From an uncultured Ruminococcus sp. (GTDB lineage Bacteria; Bacillota; Clostridia; Oscillospirales; Acutalibacteraceae), in the NCBI GenBank assembly GCA_902773045.1, contig CACYDE010000351.1, positions 1 to 14,997 of the forward strand: a stretch of DNA of 14,997 nt, in the 5' to 3' direction. Numbering within the stretch: the first letter of the stretch is position 1; each line of letters opens with the position of its first letter. The notes beneath the pieces are model-generated. The model saw nothing but the letters and a program-made list of their open reading frames with translations. It did not search any database and was not told the DNA's origin. This document shows, one piece after another, positions 1 to 8,226 of this stretch. The position numbers and the translations under genes were made by a program.

Positions 1-174
1 CGTGAAGATAGTTTTTTGTTACATGAATTTACGAACCCGACCGAAGGTTGATCTTTTACGGTCAGTTCTTGACCAACTTTTTTAACTCGTGAAGATAGTT
101 TTTTGTTACATAAATTTACGAACCCGACCGAGAGTTGATCTTTTACGGTTAGTTCTTTACCAACTTTTTTGAAA
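1..174. repeat. Two tandem copies of an 87-bp repeat
   Basis: Copy 1 covers 1-87 and copy 2 starts at 88. Both begin CGTGAAGATAGTTTTTTG and both run into a T-tract near their right end (copy 1 about 79-83, copy 2 about 165-170). Over the first 83 bases I count five substitutions and no indels. Similarity stops at about 170, and copy 1 begins at the window edge, so further copies to the left are possible. Each copy can form weak plus-strand hairpins (GGTCA/TGACC in copy 1; AGTTG/CAACT in copy 2) followed by T-runs. The period is 29 codons, and one minus-strand frame stays open across both copies but has no start codon after its upstream TGA. One plus-strand frame gives a 27-residue peptide starting GTG and ending in a stop in each copy, but without a Shine-Dalgarno. 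The nature of the element is unknown. Confidence 0.9.
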
Positions 175-210
175 TACTCGTTTCACATTTCATGAACTTT
201 ATTACTTTGC

Positions 211-228
211 CTGCGGCGCTCGCCGCCT
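211..228. other. GC-rich palindrome beside the ftsH terminator
   Basis: GCGGCG (213-218) is separated by two bases from CGCCGC (221-226), forming a compact, very GC-rich hairpin in otherwise AT-rich DNA. On the minus strand it lies immediately downstream of the ftsH terminator stem. It could be a second-stage transcription stop or a protein-binding palindrome; nothing in the sequence decides between these. Confidence 0.5.
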
Positions 229-236
229 TTACACGT

Positions 237-267
237 AAAAAACCATGGGAAATTTACCCATGGTTTT
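237..267 (-). terminator. Intrinsic terminator after ftsH
   Basis: Perfect 11-bp arms, AAAACCATGGG (239-249) and CCCATGGTTTT (257-267), enclose a 7-base loop. On the minus strand the stem ends in a run of T. It lies 49 bases after the ftsH stop codon, so it most likely ends the seven-gene RNase J to FtsH transcript. The plus-strand side also ends in TTTT, so bidirectional use is possible. Confidence 0.85.
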
Positions 268-316
268 ATCAACATTATTTGATGATCGAGCAAATTTATT
301 ACTCAAAGATTATATA

Positions 317-2167
317 TCAATTATTTGCAGCTGCAGGAGCTTCTTTTTTCATGATCTCGGCGAATTCCTCACCGCTGATTTTCTCTTTCTCCAGAAGAAC
401 CTTTGCAACTTCATGAAGCTTGTCGATATGCTGAGTCAAAATCTCGGTCACCTTGTCGTAGCCTTCCTTGACGATCTTGTAGATCTCATCATCAATTTCC
501 GCAGCAACTTTTTCCGAATAGTTCTTCGTGTGACCCATATCTCTTCCGATAAAGACTTCGTTTGAATTCTCGCCGAAAGTAATAGGTCCGAGTTTTTCAC
601 TCATACCATACTTCGTAATCATCGAACGCGCAATATCCGTTGCTCTCTCTATATCATTTGAGGCTCCTGTTGAAACATCCTTGAAAATAATAGCTTCCGC
701 AACACGTCCGCCAAGAAGAACTATGATCTCTTCTTTCATCTCTCTGTAGGTATTGTACATCTTATCCTCGCTCGGAAGCGACATGGTGTAGCCGCCTGCA
801 AATCCGCGGGGAATGATCGAGATCTGATGAACATCGTCCTGAGTCTCGCAGAAGTAATGCGCTATAGCGTGACCTGTTTCGTGATATGCAGTTATCTTCT
901 TATTCTTTTCGGTCATGACCTTCGAACGCTTCTCCGTTCCGACAACAACCTTAATTGTCGCTTCTTCAACCTCGGACATCGTGATCGCTTTCTTATCTTT
1001 TCTTGCAGCAAGAAGAGCGGCCTCGTTAAGGATATTTTCAAGATCGGCTCCCGTGAAGCCTGCCGTCTGCTGAGCTATAACCTTTAATTCAACATCCGGT
1101 GCAAGCGGTTTGTTTTTTGCATGAACCTTGAGGATCTCTTCTCTTCCCTTGATGTCGGGCTGACCCACAACGATCTGACGGTCAAAACGACCGGGACGCA
1201 TAAGAGCAGGATCAAGAATGTCGGGACGGTTCGTTGCGGCGATCATAATTACGCCTATATTGGCTTCAAAGCCGTCCATCTCAACAAGAAGCTGATTCAG
1301 AGTCTGTTCTCTCTCATCGTGACCGCCTCCGAGACCCGTGCCTCTCTGACGTCCGACAGAGTCGATCTCATCAATGAAAATAATGCACGGCGCGTTTTTC
1401 TTCGCCTGCTCGAAAAGATCTCGCACTCTTGAAGCGCCTACGCCGACAAACATTTCAACAAAGTCCGATCCGGAAATGGAAAAGAACGGAACACCTGCTT
1501 CACCGGCAACGGCTCTTGCGAGCAAAGTTTTTCCGGTTCCGGGAGGTCCCATAAGAAGAACACCTTTGGGGATCCTCGCTCCCAGAGTATTGAACTTTTC
1601 GGGATTCTTCAGGAATTCAACGATCTCCTGAAGCTCTTCCTTTTCTTCATCCGCACCGGCTACGTCCGCGAAAACGTTTTTCTTTTCTCCCGCGCCGGAA
1701 TTCTTGACTTTCGCTTTTCCAAAGCTGAGAGTTTTATCTCCGCCGAGTCCCCCCGACATACGCTTCATTATAACTACCCAGATTATAACTATAAATATAA
1801 TGAGTCCGATATTCGGGATAACCGACCATAGAACGGCGCTGTCAACCGATCGTTCGATATCGTAAGTGATCTCGCTTTTCGGATCGGTTATATATTCTTT
1901 CACATCGTCCAGAAATCTTGTCGGATAAGCAAGCGAAAACGTGATCGCCTCGGTTTTGTCTTTAAGCTTAAGCTTTAATTCTCCGCTTTCGGCTTTCAGG
2001 TCAAAATGCTCGACCTGACCTTCACTGAACATATCCATGATCTGAGAGTATTCATATTCGTCTTTCGGGGTCTGAGTTGCAATAAAAGCTGCAAGCAGCA
2101 GAATGATAATCGGAAATATAATCAGAAGCAGACTCTTCCAACTTTTCTTGTTACTGTTGTTATCCAA
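317..2167 (-). CDS. ftsH: ATP-dependent zinc metalloprotease FtsH
   Basis: FtsH is a membrane-anchored hexameric AAA+ protease that extracts and degrades misfolded membrane proteins and short-lived regulators. Numbering from the longest frame (GTG at 2179): membrane segment at about 16-35, an extracytoplasmic domain, a second membrane segment at about 116-138, Walker A GPPGTGKT (211-218), pore motif MFVG (243-246), Walker B IIFIDE (266-271), second region of homology around 317-335, zinc site HETGH (433-437), and the likely third zinc ligand Asp509 in SNDIERAT. Length is normal for the family. The upstream GTG at 2179 overlaps its own Shine-Dalgarno (AAGGAG), so I prefer the in-frame TTG at 2167, which starts MDNNSNKKSW and lies 11 nt after AAGGAG; the start is uncertain by four codons. 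It is the last gene of the cluster, just downstream of hpt, and is followed by a strong terminator. Confidence 0.97.
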   Translation of the reverse strand: MDNNSNKKSWKSLLLIIFPIIILLLAAFIATQTPKDEYEYSQIMDMFSEGQVEHFDLKAESGELKLKLKDKTEAITFSLAYPTRFLDDVKEYITDPKSEITYDIERSVDSAVLWSVIPNIGLIIFIVIIWVVIMKRMSGGLGGDKTLSFGKAKVKNSGAGEKKNVFADVAGADEEKEELQEIVEFLKNPEKFNTLGARIPKGVLLMGPPGTGKTLLARAVAGEAGVPFFSISGSDFVEMFVGVGASRVRDLFEQAKKNAPCIIFIDEIDSVGRQRGTGLGGGHDEREQTLNQLLVEMDGFEANIGVIMIAATNRPDILDPALMRPGRFDRQIVVGQPDIKGREEILKVHAKNKPLAPDVELKVIAQQTAGFTGADLENILNEAALLAARKDKKAITMSEVEEATIKVVVGTEKRSKVMTEKNKKITAYHETGHAIAHYFCETQDDVHQISIIPRGFAGGYTMSLPSEDKMYNTYREMKEEIIVLLGGRVAEAIIFKDVSTGASNDIERATDIARSMITKYGMSEKLGPITFGENSNEVFIGRDMGHTKNYSEKVAAEIDDEIYKIVKEGYDKVTEILTQHIDKLHEVAKVLLEKEKISGEEFAEIMKKEAPAAANN

Positions 2168-2216
2168 AAAAACATTCACTCCTTAACATTATGTATTTTA
2201 CATTTATAAAATAAAA

Positions 2217-2753
2217 TCATAAAAAGACTTCGTTTCTTAAAATTCCGAGATAAGGAAGACTGCGGTATTTTTCATCAAAATCCAGTCCGTAGCCCACAAC
2301 AAATTCGTCCGGAATTTCGCGTCCGAGATAGTCTATTCTGATATTTTTTACTCTTCTTGACGGCTTGCTGAGAAAAGAGCAAAGCCTCAGTTCCTTGGGA
2401 TTTTTTGCTTTCAAAAGCTCCATAACGCACGAAAGTGTATTTCCGCTGTCAACAATATCCTCAACGACAATGACATTTTCGTTTTCGATATCGACAGACA
2501 GATCCTTTTCTATCCTGACAACTCCGCTTGAAACAGTAGAGGAACCGTAGCTCGAAGCCGCGATAAAATCAATTTTACAAGGTATATTTATTTTTCTCAT
2601 AAGGTCGCTCATAAATACTACCGAACCTTTTAGCAATCCCACCAGAATTATACTTTTCCCCTCGTAATCATGATTGATTTTTTCCGCCAGACACGAAACG
2701 ATCTCTTCGATCTCCTCTTCGCTGATAAGAACCTTTTTCAAATCCTCATTCAC
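2217..2753 (-). CDS. hpt: Hypoxanthine phosphoribosyltransferase
   Basis: A cytosolic purine-salvage enzyme that joins hypoxanthine (often also guanine) to PRPP, giving IMP or GMP. Counting from the GTG at 2753 (178 aa), visible family motifs are LLKGSVVF (about 40-47), the flexible catalytic loop SSYGSSTVSSG (about 67-77), the PRPP-binding motif VVEDIVDSGNTL (about 96-107), and a C-terminal YGLDFDEKYRSLPYLG segment. Three starts compete: TTG at 2771, ATG at 2759 and GTG at 2753. The only Shine-Dalgarno (GAGGG) lies 2 nt from the ATG but 8 nt from the GTG, and the GTG gives MNEDLKKVL, close to the usual family N-terminus. The gene then overlaps the end of tilS by 8 nt, suggesting translational coupling. 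The tilS-hpt-ftsH order is conserved in many Firmicutes. Confidence 0.96.
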   Translation of the reverse strand: MNEDLKKVLISEEEIEEIVSCLAEKINHDYEGKSIILVGLLKGSVVFMSDLMRKINIPCKIDFIAASSYGSSTVSSGVVRIEKDLSVDIENENVIVVEDIVDSGNTLSCVMELLKAKNPKELRLCSFLSKPSRRVKNIRIDYLGREIPDEFVVGYGLDFDEKYRSLPYLGILRNEVFL

Positions 2754-4110
2754 TGTCATTACCCTCAACAATTATTTCAAAATAATCCTCGTCTTTTTTC
2801 GGAATAGCCGTCTGAGACGTTCCTATCCCCTCTATCCAAAGGATCTCGCTGCCTTTCGCTATGAGAAGCAGCATATTTCTTTTTTCCGAAGGTATTTTCA
2901 TTTCGGTAAAAAGTTTTTTCAATGTTTTTGTACAGTTTCTTGAAACCGGCTTAAAAAAATCCCCGCTTCTTCTTGTTCTTATGACTGTATCACAGGATAT
3001 TATATCACAGCTTAAAAGTTTATTTAATAACTTTTTGTTAATTTTCGGGGAATTCAAGTCGGATTTTGGCTTTCTTGATGATATAATATATTTTTTTCGG
3101 TTATAATTTATCTGTGAAGAAAGCTTTAATTCCCTCTCTTCAAACTTCTCCCGGGGAGCGTCATGGAAAACGCTTTCAAAAACGACCTCATTTCCCGCCA
3201 CCCTCACAAACTTATCTTTTCTTATCTCGACCGCGCCGCTGCCCTCGCGGACAGCTCTGACGATGAGATCAATATGCTTCTTCTCCGCCGTGAGAAAAAA
3301 ATGCTCACGAACAGCGGTAATTATAACATCGGGGAGTATATCCTCATCACAAGCTTGAAGCCCCGGAAGACTCAGCCCTTTTTCTGTTTTGCACCCGAGA
3401 TATTCACGGTTTACCGAACGGTTTAAGAAACCGACCTTTTCCGCCGCTATTTCCGAAAGGCGATTGATCGAAGCTTCCGCGGAAGGATTGATCTTTTTCA
3501 GAACCGGAAGAACGGAAAGTCTGATCTTGTTGCGGTTATATTCATCTGTCAGGTTAGTGCTGTCTGTCACAAACGGAACATTGTTTTCCTCGCAGTATTT
3601 CTCGATCTGTGTTCTCGAACACCTTATCAGAGGACGAACTATATTTCCCCTCACAGGCGGAATTCCGACAAGACCGTCAATTCCGCAGCCGCGCGTAATA
3701 TTCAAAAGAATCGTTTCGGCATTATCCGAAGCGGTGTGAGCTGTTGCAACAACGGTTTCGTCATCGCAAAGTTCATCGAAGAATTTGTAGCGTTCCTGCC
3801 GTCCGCATTCCTCAAGCCCGATCTTCTTTTCTTTCGCCATTGAGGAAATATCACATTTTTTGAAAAAAAATTCCACTCCGAGCTTTCTGCACATCTCACC
3901 GGCGAAAACATTATCTCTTTCGGATTCCTCGCCCCTCAGGGAGTGATTGAGATGAGCGGCGCAAACACTCACCCCGAAACGTTCGCAATTGCTGACGAGA
4001 TAATGCAGAAGACACATTGAATCGGCGCCGCCGGACAAAGCGACGATGACTCTTTTCTTCCCGTCAAACATTCTGTGATCCGAAACGGCGCTTTCGATTT
4101 CCTTAAACAT
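2746..4110 (-). CDS. tilS: tRNA(Ile)-lysidine synthetase TilS
   Basis: TilS attaches lysine to C34 of the CAU-anticodon tRNA-Ile with ATP, switching it from Met to Ile identity; it is essential for reading AUA. The 454-residue product has the PP-loop ATP-binding motif SGGADS (26-31), the AAHLNHSLRG segment (51-60), TAHTASDNAET (123-133), GLVGIPPVRG (146-155), and the DSTN...YNRNKIR region (183-197) typical of TilS. A TilS-type C-terminal domain with RTRRSGDFFKP and LKKLFTEMKIP follows. Length fits the two-domain form. A strong AAGGAGG precedes the ATG at 4110, and the gene overlaps the end of dnaB by 8 nt. It is followed by hpt with another short overlap. Confidence 0.96.
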   Translation of the reverse strand: MFKEIESAVSDHRMFDGKKRVIVALSGGADSMCLLHYLVSNCERFGVSVCAAHLNHSLRGEESERDNVFAGEMCRKLGVEFFFKKCDISSMAKEKKIGLEECGRQERYKFFDELCDDETVVATAHTASDNAETILLNITRGCGIDGLVGIPPVRGNIVRPLIRCSRTQIEKYCEENNVPFVTDSTNLTDEYNRNKIRLSVLPVLKKINPSAEASINRLSEIAAEKVGFLNRSVNREYLGCKTEKGLSLPGLQACDEDILPDVIITAVREHFFLTAEKKHIDLIVRAVREGSGAVEIRKDKFVRVAGNEVVFESVFHDAPREKFEERELKLSSQINYNRKKYIISSRKPKSDLNSPKINKKLLNKLLSCDIISCDTVIRTRRSGDFFKPVSRNCTKTLKKLFTEMKIPSEKRNMLLLIAKGSEILWIEGIGTSQTAIPKKDEDYFEIIVEGNDSE

Positions 4111-5467
4111 CTATGACCTCCTTGGCAGTAAATCGCATAAATTCTCCTCGCCAATGAAGTTCAACGGTTCCCATTTCGCCGTGACGGTTTTTCGCAACGA
4201 TACATTCACCGCTGTTCTTGTCGGATTCTTCCGAATTTTCCGAATTATCATTATAATAATCTGCGCGGTAAAGAAAAAGAACGATATCGGCGTCCTGCTC
4301 GATCGAACCGGAATCTCTCATGTCGGAGAGCTGAGGTCTGTGATCTGCTCTCTGTTCACTTGCACGAGAAAGCTGAGAGAGAGTTATTACGGGAACATTA
4401 AGTTCCTTTGCGAGTATTTTAAGATTTCGAGTGATCTCCGAAATCTCCTGAACACGGTTATCTATTCTCCGCCCCGACTGCATGAGCTGTAGATAGTCTA
4501 TGATAACAAGCTGAACGCCTTTAAGACGTCTGAGCTTTGCTTTCATCGCAGGGACGGTTATCATTGGTGTGTCGTCAAGATAAAGCTCCGCAGAAGAAAG
4601 AACGTCACCTGCTTGGATAAGACGTGACCATTCGTCCTCCGACATCTTTCCGGTTTTTATTTTCTGACTTTCGATCAGTCCTTCCGTGGAAAGAAGACGT
4701 GAGGCAAGCTGTTCCTTGGACATTTCCAGAGAGAAAAAAGCGACTTTTTTCTTCTGAGTCACGGCAACGCTTCGCGCGATATTCAAAGCAAAAGAGGTTT
4801 TTCCCATACCGGGACGAGCCGCAAGAAGTATCAGGTCGGATCTGTTAAGTCCGGTGATATAATTATCAAGACCTTTGATGCCCGTTGAAAGCGGCTTCAT
4901 CTCATCGTTATCCGCAGAGTTCAGAAGATCCAGTCTGTCGTAGGTTTCCTGAATTATCTCGGCGATATGCTGCAGTCCCTGAATATTCTTCCCTTGTCGG
5001 ATATCGAATATTCTCTGTTCGGCAGCGTCGACGAGCGTGTCCGATTCATAAACTCCTTCTCCGGCTTCCTCGATCGTTTTTCGTGAAGCTTCAATGAGCG
5101 AGCGGATATCATATTTTTCCCTGACGATATTCGCATGATTATCGACATTTTCCGTTGAAATAACGGACTGTGCAAGCTGAACAAGATAAGTTTTTCCCGA
5201 CGCTTCATCAAACGACGGTTCTCTTCTGAGAGCTTCAAGAACAGTAATGAAATCTATTATCTTGCCGCCCGTAAAAAGATCAAGCATGACCTGATAGATC
5301 AGCTTATGAAGCTCAATGTGAAAAAAAACAGATTTAGGAAGTATCTCGGCGACCCTCGCCATACACTCCGGATCTATCAGAATTGCTCCCAGAACCGATT
5401 GTTCGGCTTCCGGACTATAAGGCATTTTCATAGATGAATATGCCGTACTCAAATCAACCTCTGCCAC
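4103..5467 (-). CDS. dnaB: Replicative DNA helicase DnaB
   Basis: DnaB is the hexameric 5'-3' helicase that unwinds DNA at the replication fork and recruits primase (DnaC in Bacillus naming). Counting from the GTG at 5467 (454 aa): N-terminal domain starting at PYSPEAEQSVLGAIL (16-30), RecA-like ATPase domain with Walker A ARPGMGKT (217-224), Walker B VIIDYLQL (321-328), and ...SQLSRASEQR... with DMRDSGSIEQDAD downstream. A short Asn/Ser/Glu-rich stretch (about 403-421) sits before the conserved VAKNRHG. The frame extends upstream to a GTG at 5518, but AGGAGG lies 6 nt before the GTG at 5467 and would be coded inside the longer form, so the shorter start is preferred. It overlaps tilS by 8 nt downstream and is separated from rplI by about 207 bases. 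Confidence 0.97.
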   Translation of the reverse strand: MAEVDLSTAYSSMKMPYSPEAEQSVLGAILIDPECMARVAEILPKSVFFHIELHKLIYQVMLDLFTGGKIIDFITVLEALRREPSFDEASGKTYLVQLAQSVISTENVDNHANIVREKYDIRSLIEASRKTIEEAGEGVYESDTLVDAAEQRIFDIRQGKNIQGLQHIAEIIQETYDRLDLLNSADNDEMKPLSTGIKGLDNYITGLNRSDLILLAARPGMGKTSFALNIARSVAVTQKKKVAFFSLEMSKEQLASRLLSTEGLIESQKIKTGKMSEDEWSRLIQAGDVLSSAELYLDDTPMITVPAMKAKLRRLKGVQLVIIDYLQLMQSGRRIDNRVQEISEITRNLKILAKELNVPVITLSQLSRASEQRADHRPQLSDMRDSGSIEQDADIVLFLYRADYYNDNSENSEESDKNSGECIVAKNRHGEMGTVELHWRGEFMRFTAKEVIDV

Positions 5468-5674
5468 ACGATCCCTCCTATTTCCACGTGAAGACAGTTT
5501 TTGCGTTTCCTTCCGCACGGTAATTTATATCTGCTGTTCACAGACATGTAGTATTAAGTTTCACTATTACTCCGGCAGCTAAATAATCGCAAATACACGC
5601 TTTACTGCTTCGCACAATGTTCTGCTTTGTACTTCAAATCGGATCGTTCAACTGCCGCATTAATATTTTTAAAA
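5468..5674 (-). other. Gap between rplI and dnaB, no gene seen
   Basis: About 207 bases without a supported gene interrupt an otherwise tightly packed cluster. I see no convincing terminator. A weak promoter-like pair on the minus strand (TTGCGA, 17 nt, TAATAG) lies about 100-130 bases before the dnaB start, but it matches consensus too poorly to call. Confidence 0.4.
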
Positions 5675-6118
5675 TTATTCGCAGACCTTAACAAATATCT
5701 TTGCGGAGATCCCGGTGTAAAGCTTAACTTCAACATCATAGGTATCATACTGCTTGATCTCGCCTGTAATCGATATTTTTCTTTTGTCAACGAGAATATT
5801 ATATCTCTGCTTTATCTCATTTGAGATCTCTTTCGCGGTTATCGAACCGAAAAGCTTTCCGTTGCTTCCTGCTTTCGCATGAATAACAATAGTCTTTGAT
5901 TCAAGCTTTTCCTTTGATTTCTTTGCCGCTTCGATCTGCTGATCTATCTTAAACTGCTTTGACTCCTCTGCGTTTTTAAGTTCGTTCATAGCCTGAGAAT
6001 TGGCTTCCTTCGCAAGATTCCTCGGAAAGAGAAAATTCCTTGCGTAACCGTCGCTGACGTTTATCAGCTCACCCTTTTTTCCCGAACCTTTCACGTCCTG
6101 AAGCAATACTACTTTCAT
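5675..6118 (-). CDS. rplI: 50S ribosomal protein L9
   Basis: L9 binds 23S rRNA at the base of the L1 stalk and helps hold reading frame. The 147-residue product starts MKVVLLQDVKGSGKKG and shows the L9 signature GELINVSDGYARNFLFPRNL, a central charged helix (about 50-75) and the C-terminal domain. The reading frame runs open far upstream inside gdpP, but the ATG at 6118 has AAGGAGG in front of it and gives the exact family N-terminus. The start overlaps the gdpP stop by one base (TAATG), and its Shine-Dalgarno is part of the last gdpP codons, so translation is probably coupled. The gdpP-rplI-dnaB order is common in Firmicutes. Confidence 0.98.
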   Translation of the reverse strand: MKVVLLQDVKGSGKKGELINVSDGYARNFLFPRNLAKEANSQAMNELKNAEESKQFKIDQQIEAAKKSKEKLESKTIVIHAKAGSNGKLFGSITAKEISNEIKQRYNILVDKRKISITGEIKQYDTYDVEVKLYTGISAKIFVKVCE

Positions 6119-8112
6119 TATATGTTCCTCCTTTTTATAGACGCCGAGCTGTCGGATGCTTCGGCGGTCATTGCATTGATCGCGTCCACAAGCTTCTCCC
6201 TCGCCTCGGCTTTCGATATTTTTCCGAGATTGGTTCCCGCCATCGTCTGATGACCGCCGCCTCCCAAACGCTCCATCACAAGCTGAACGTTGAGATCGCC
6301 GAGTGAACGCGCGGATATACACATATTGTCAAGCGACTTATAGATAACATAAGACGCCTGAACATCTTTTATACTCAAAAGCTCATCGGCTGCCTGAGCC
6401 GCTGTCAGCCTGATATCCTTATCCTCGTTCATTCTGTCGTCAGTGCAGGCAATAGCGCTGTTGTTGTAGATCTCGGCTTCCGAAACAAGCTGAGATTTTG
6501 TTTTGTATGTATCGAGAGAATCGGAAAAAAGACGTTTTACTTCGACAGTGTCCGCTCCCTTTCTCTTCAGGTATGCAGCAGCTTCAAAAGTTCGCACACC
6601 CGTTCTTAAAACAAAGTTTTTGGTGTCGAGCATTATTCCTGCAAGAAGCGCCTCCGCTTCATAGCGATTAAGAGCGTCGCTGTTGATATACTGAATAAGC
6701 TCCGTAACCATCTCGCTCGCAGACGATGCGAACGGTTCATGGAAAAATACGCAGGCGTTATCAATATGATTGACCATCATTCTGTGATGATCTATGACAA
6801 CAACATTCTTACACATTTTAAGCAGCTCCACGTCCTCAACGAACGTCGGAGAGTGTGTATCAACAACGATAAGAAGCGTTCTCTCGTTAACATCTTTTTT
6901 CGCTTCACATGGTTCAATGAACGTATCCTTGTAACCATGTGAAATAAAATTCTCAAGAAATATTTTAGTGAGCGTGGTTTCCTTGTTTATCACAACGTGA
7001 ACAGGGTTATCAAACGTTTTCGAGATCACGCTCCACATTCCTATTGCGGAACCGACAGCGTCAAGATCGGACGTCTGATGACCCATCACATATATATTGT
7101 CAGACTGGGATATTTTTTCCGAAAGAGCTTTTGCGATAATTCTCGCCTTGACCTTTTCGTGCTTTTCGATACCCTGAGCAACTCCTCCGAAAAACTCGTA
7201 ATCGTCCTTACTCTTGATAGCGACCTGATCGCCGCCTCTTCCGAGAGCGAGATCGAGAGCCTGAAGCGACCACTGTTCACACTCGCGCAGGTTCGACGCG
7301 CCTCTTCCGATACCCATGGAGATCGTTGTGTCGATCGAACCTTCAAAGACCTTGATTGATCTGATATCCTCAAGAAGCCTGAACTTGGATTCCACTGCGG
7401 ATCTGAGATTTTTTTCGTCGATGATGATCTTATATCTTCCCGATGAATTTTTAATGTAGATCCCGTTGTAGCTCATGACCCATTTTTTAAGAATAGATTC
7501 AACCTGAACAACAGCCTGATTCACGTTGTCATCCGTTATGTTTCTTTCGAAATCATCTCTGTTATCAAGGTTTACGGTAGCAACAATAGGTCTTGTGTCA
7601 TCGTAATCATTGGCTTTTGTTTTGTATTCCGTATCGTCTATATAATAAAGTATAGCGCCTTCGTTGATCTCGGACGCAATGACCGTGTAAAGTCTGTCGC
7701 CTACAGCAATATCTACGCCGGTACTCTCGATTATTGTATCAATATCCGTACCGGAAATATAGCCTTCGACGAACTCTCCCATGCAGTCCCGTCCGTTTGC
7801 AACCTTTTTTTTGAATTTTTTATTGTACCAGATAATATCGCCGCGGCTTCCGACCACAACAACGGGGATCGTAAATTTTTCAAGATAAGAATGATTTACG
7901 CCTTTTATTCCCTGAACAGCGCTATGAACGATATTATCGACATATCTGCGGTATCTCAGCCCAATAAATATAAACACAGCGGCCGTCACGGCAGCAAGAC
8001 ACAGATCAAAAATAAAAACACTGTGGTTATATCTCCTTGAAGCAAAAGCCATCAGAAACAACGCAAGCGGAAAAACAAGGGAAAGCGGCTGAAAATAAAC
8101 ACGCCTTTTCAT
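6118..8112 (-). CDS. gdpP: Cyclic-di-AMP phosphodiesterase GdpP (YybT/DHH family)
   Basis: GdpP is a membrane protein that hydrolyses the second messenger c-di-AMP to pApA, affecting cell wall, osmolyte and potassium control. Counting from the ATG at 8112 (664 aa): two membrane segments (about 9-25 and 33-52), a PAS-like region (about 80-165), a degenerate GGDEF domain (about 175-300, ending ALDLALGRGGDQVAIK, with no intact GGDEF), a DHH catalytic domain with GHQTSDLDAVG (344-354), VVDTH (Asp418) and DHH (441-443), and a DHHA1 domain with GGGGHQTMAG (617-626). All expected metal-binding positions are present, so it is probably active. The frame extends 25 codons upstream, but GGAGG lies 9 nt before the ATG at 8112 and gives a normal YybT N-terminus. 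It follows RNase J after 114 bases and overlaps rplI by one base. Confidence 0.96.
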   Translation of the reverse strand: MKRRVYFQPLSLVFPLALFLMAFASRRYNHSVFIFDLCLAAVTAAVFIFIGLRYRRYVDNIVHSAVQGIKGVNHSYLEKFTIPVVVVGSRGDIIWYNKKFKKKVANGRDCMGEFVEGYISGTDIDTIIESTGVDIAVGDRLYTVIASEINEGAILYYIDDTEYKTKANDYDDTRPIVATVNLDNRDDFERNITDDNVNQAVVQVESILKKWVMSYNGIYIKNSSGRYKIIIDEKNLRSAVESKFRLLEDIRSIKVFEGSIDTTISMGIGRGASNLRECEQWSLQALDLALGRGGDQVAIKSKDDYEFFGGVAQGIEKHEKVKARIIAKALSEKISQSDNIYVMGHQTSDLDAVGSAIGMWSVISKTFDNPVHVVINKETTLTKIFLENFISHGYKDTFIEPCEAKKDVNERTLLIVVDTHSPTFVEDVELLKMCKNVVVIDHHRMMVNHIDNACVFFHEPFASSASEMVTELIQYINSDALNRYEAEALLAGIMLDTKNFVLRTGVRTFEAAAYLKRKGADTVEVKRLFSDSLDTYKTKSQLVSEAEIYNNSAIACTDDRMNEDKDIRLTAAQAADELLSIKDVQASYVIYKSLDNMCISARSLGDLNVQLVMERLGGGGHQTMAGTNLGKISKAEAREKLVDAINAMTAEASDSSASIKRRNI

Positions 8113-8226
8113 AGAAATTAACCTCCATGCGTCAAACGCACACGAACTGCAGCACCATGACCGAGGAAAATAATCACCGCAGATCACTCAACTCCGCTAC
8201 AAGAGCAATATACAATAGGTCGGATA

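Noticed and set aside
192..416. Plus-strand frame across the ftsH terminator and the end of ftsH
   Set aside because: It overlaps the terminator hairpin and ftsH coding sequence, and has no ribosome site.
5487..5507. CGTGAAGACAGTTTTTGCG before dnaB resembles the start of the 87-bp repeat
   Set aside because: Only about 18 bases match and the similarity does not continue; T-rich chance resemblance is likely.
5516..5518. GTG start giving a DnaB with 17 extra N-terminal residues
   Set aside because: The Shine-Dalgarno for the inner GTG lies within the extension, which is Arg/Lys-rich and not DnaB-like.
6119..6322. Longer L9 frame starting inside gdpP
   Set aside because: The extra N-terminal residues are an out-of-frame reading of gdpP; AAGGAGG and the L9 N-terminus fix the start at 6118.
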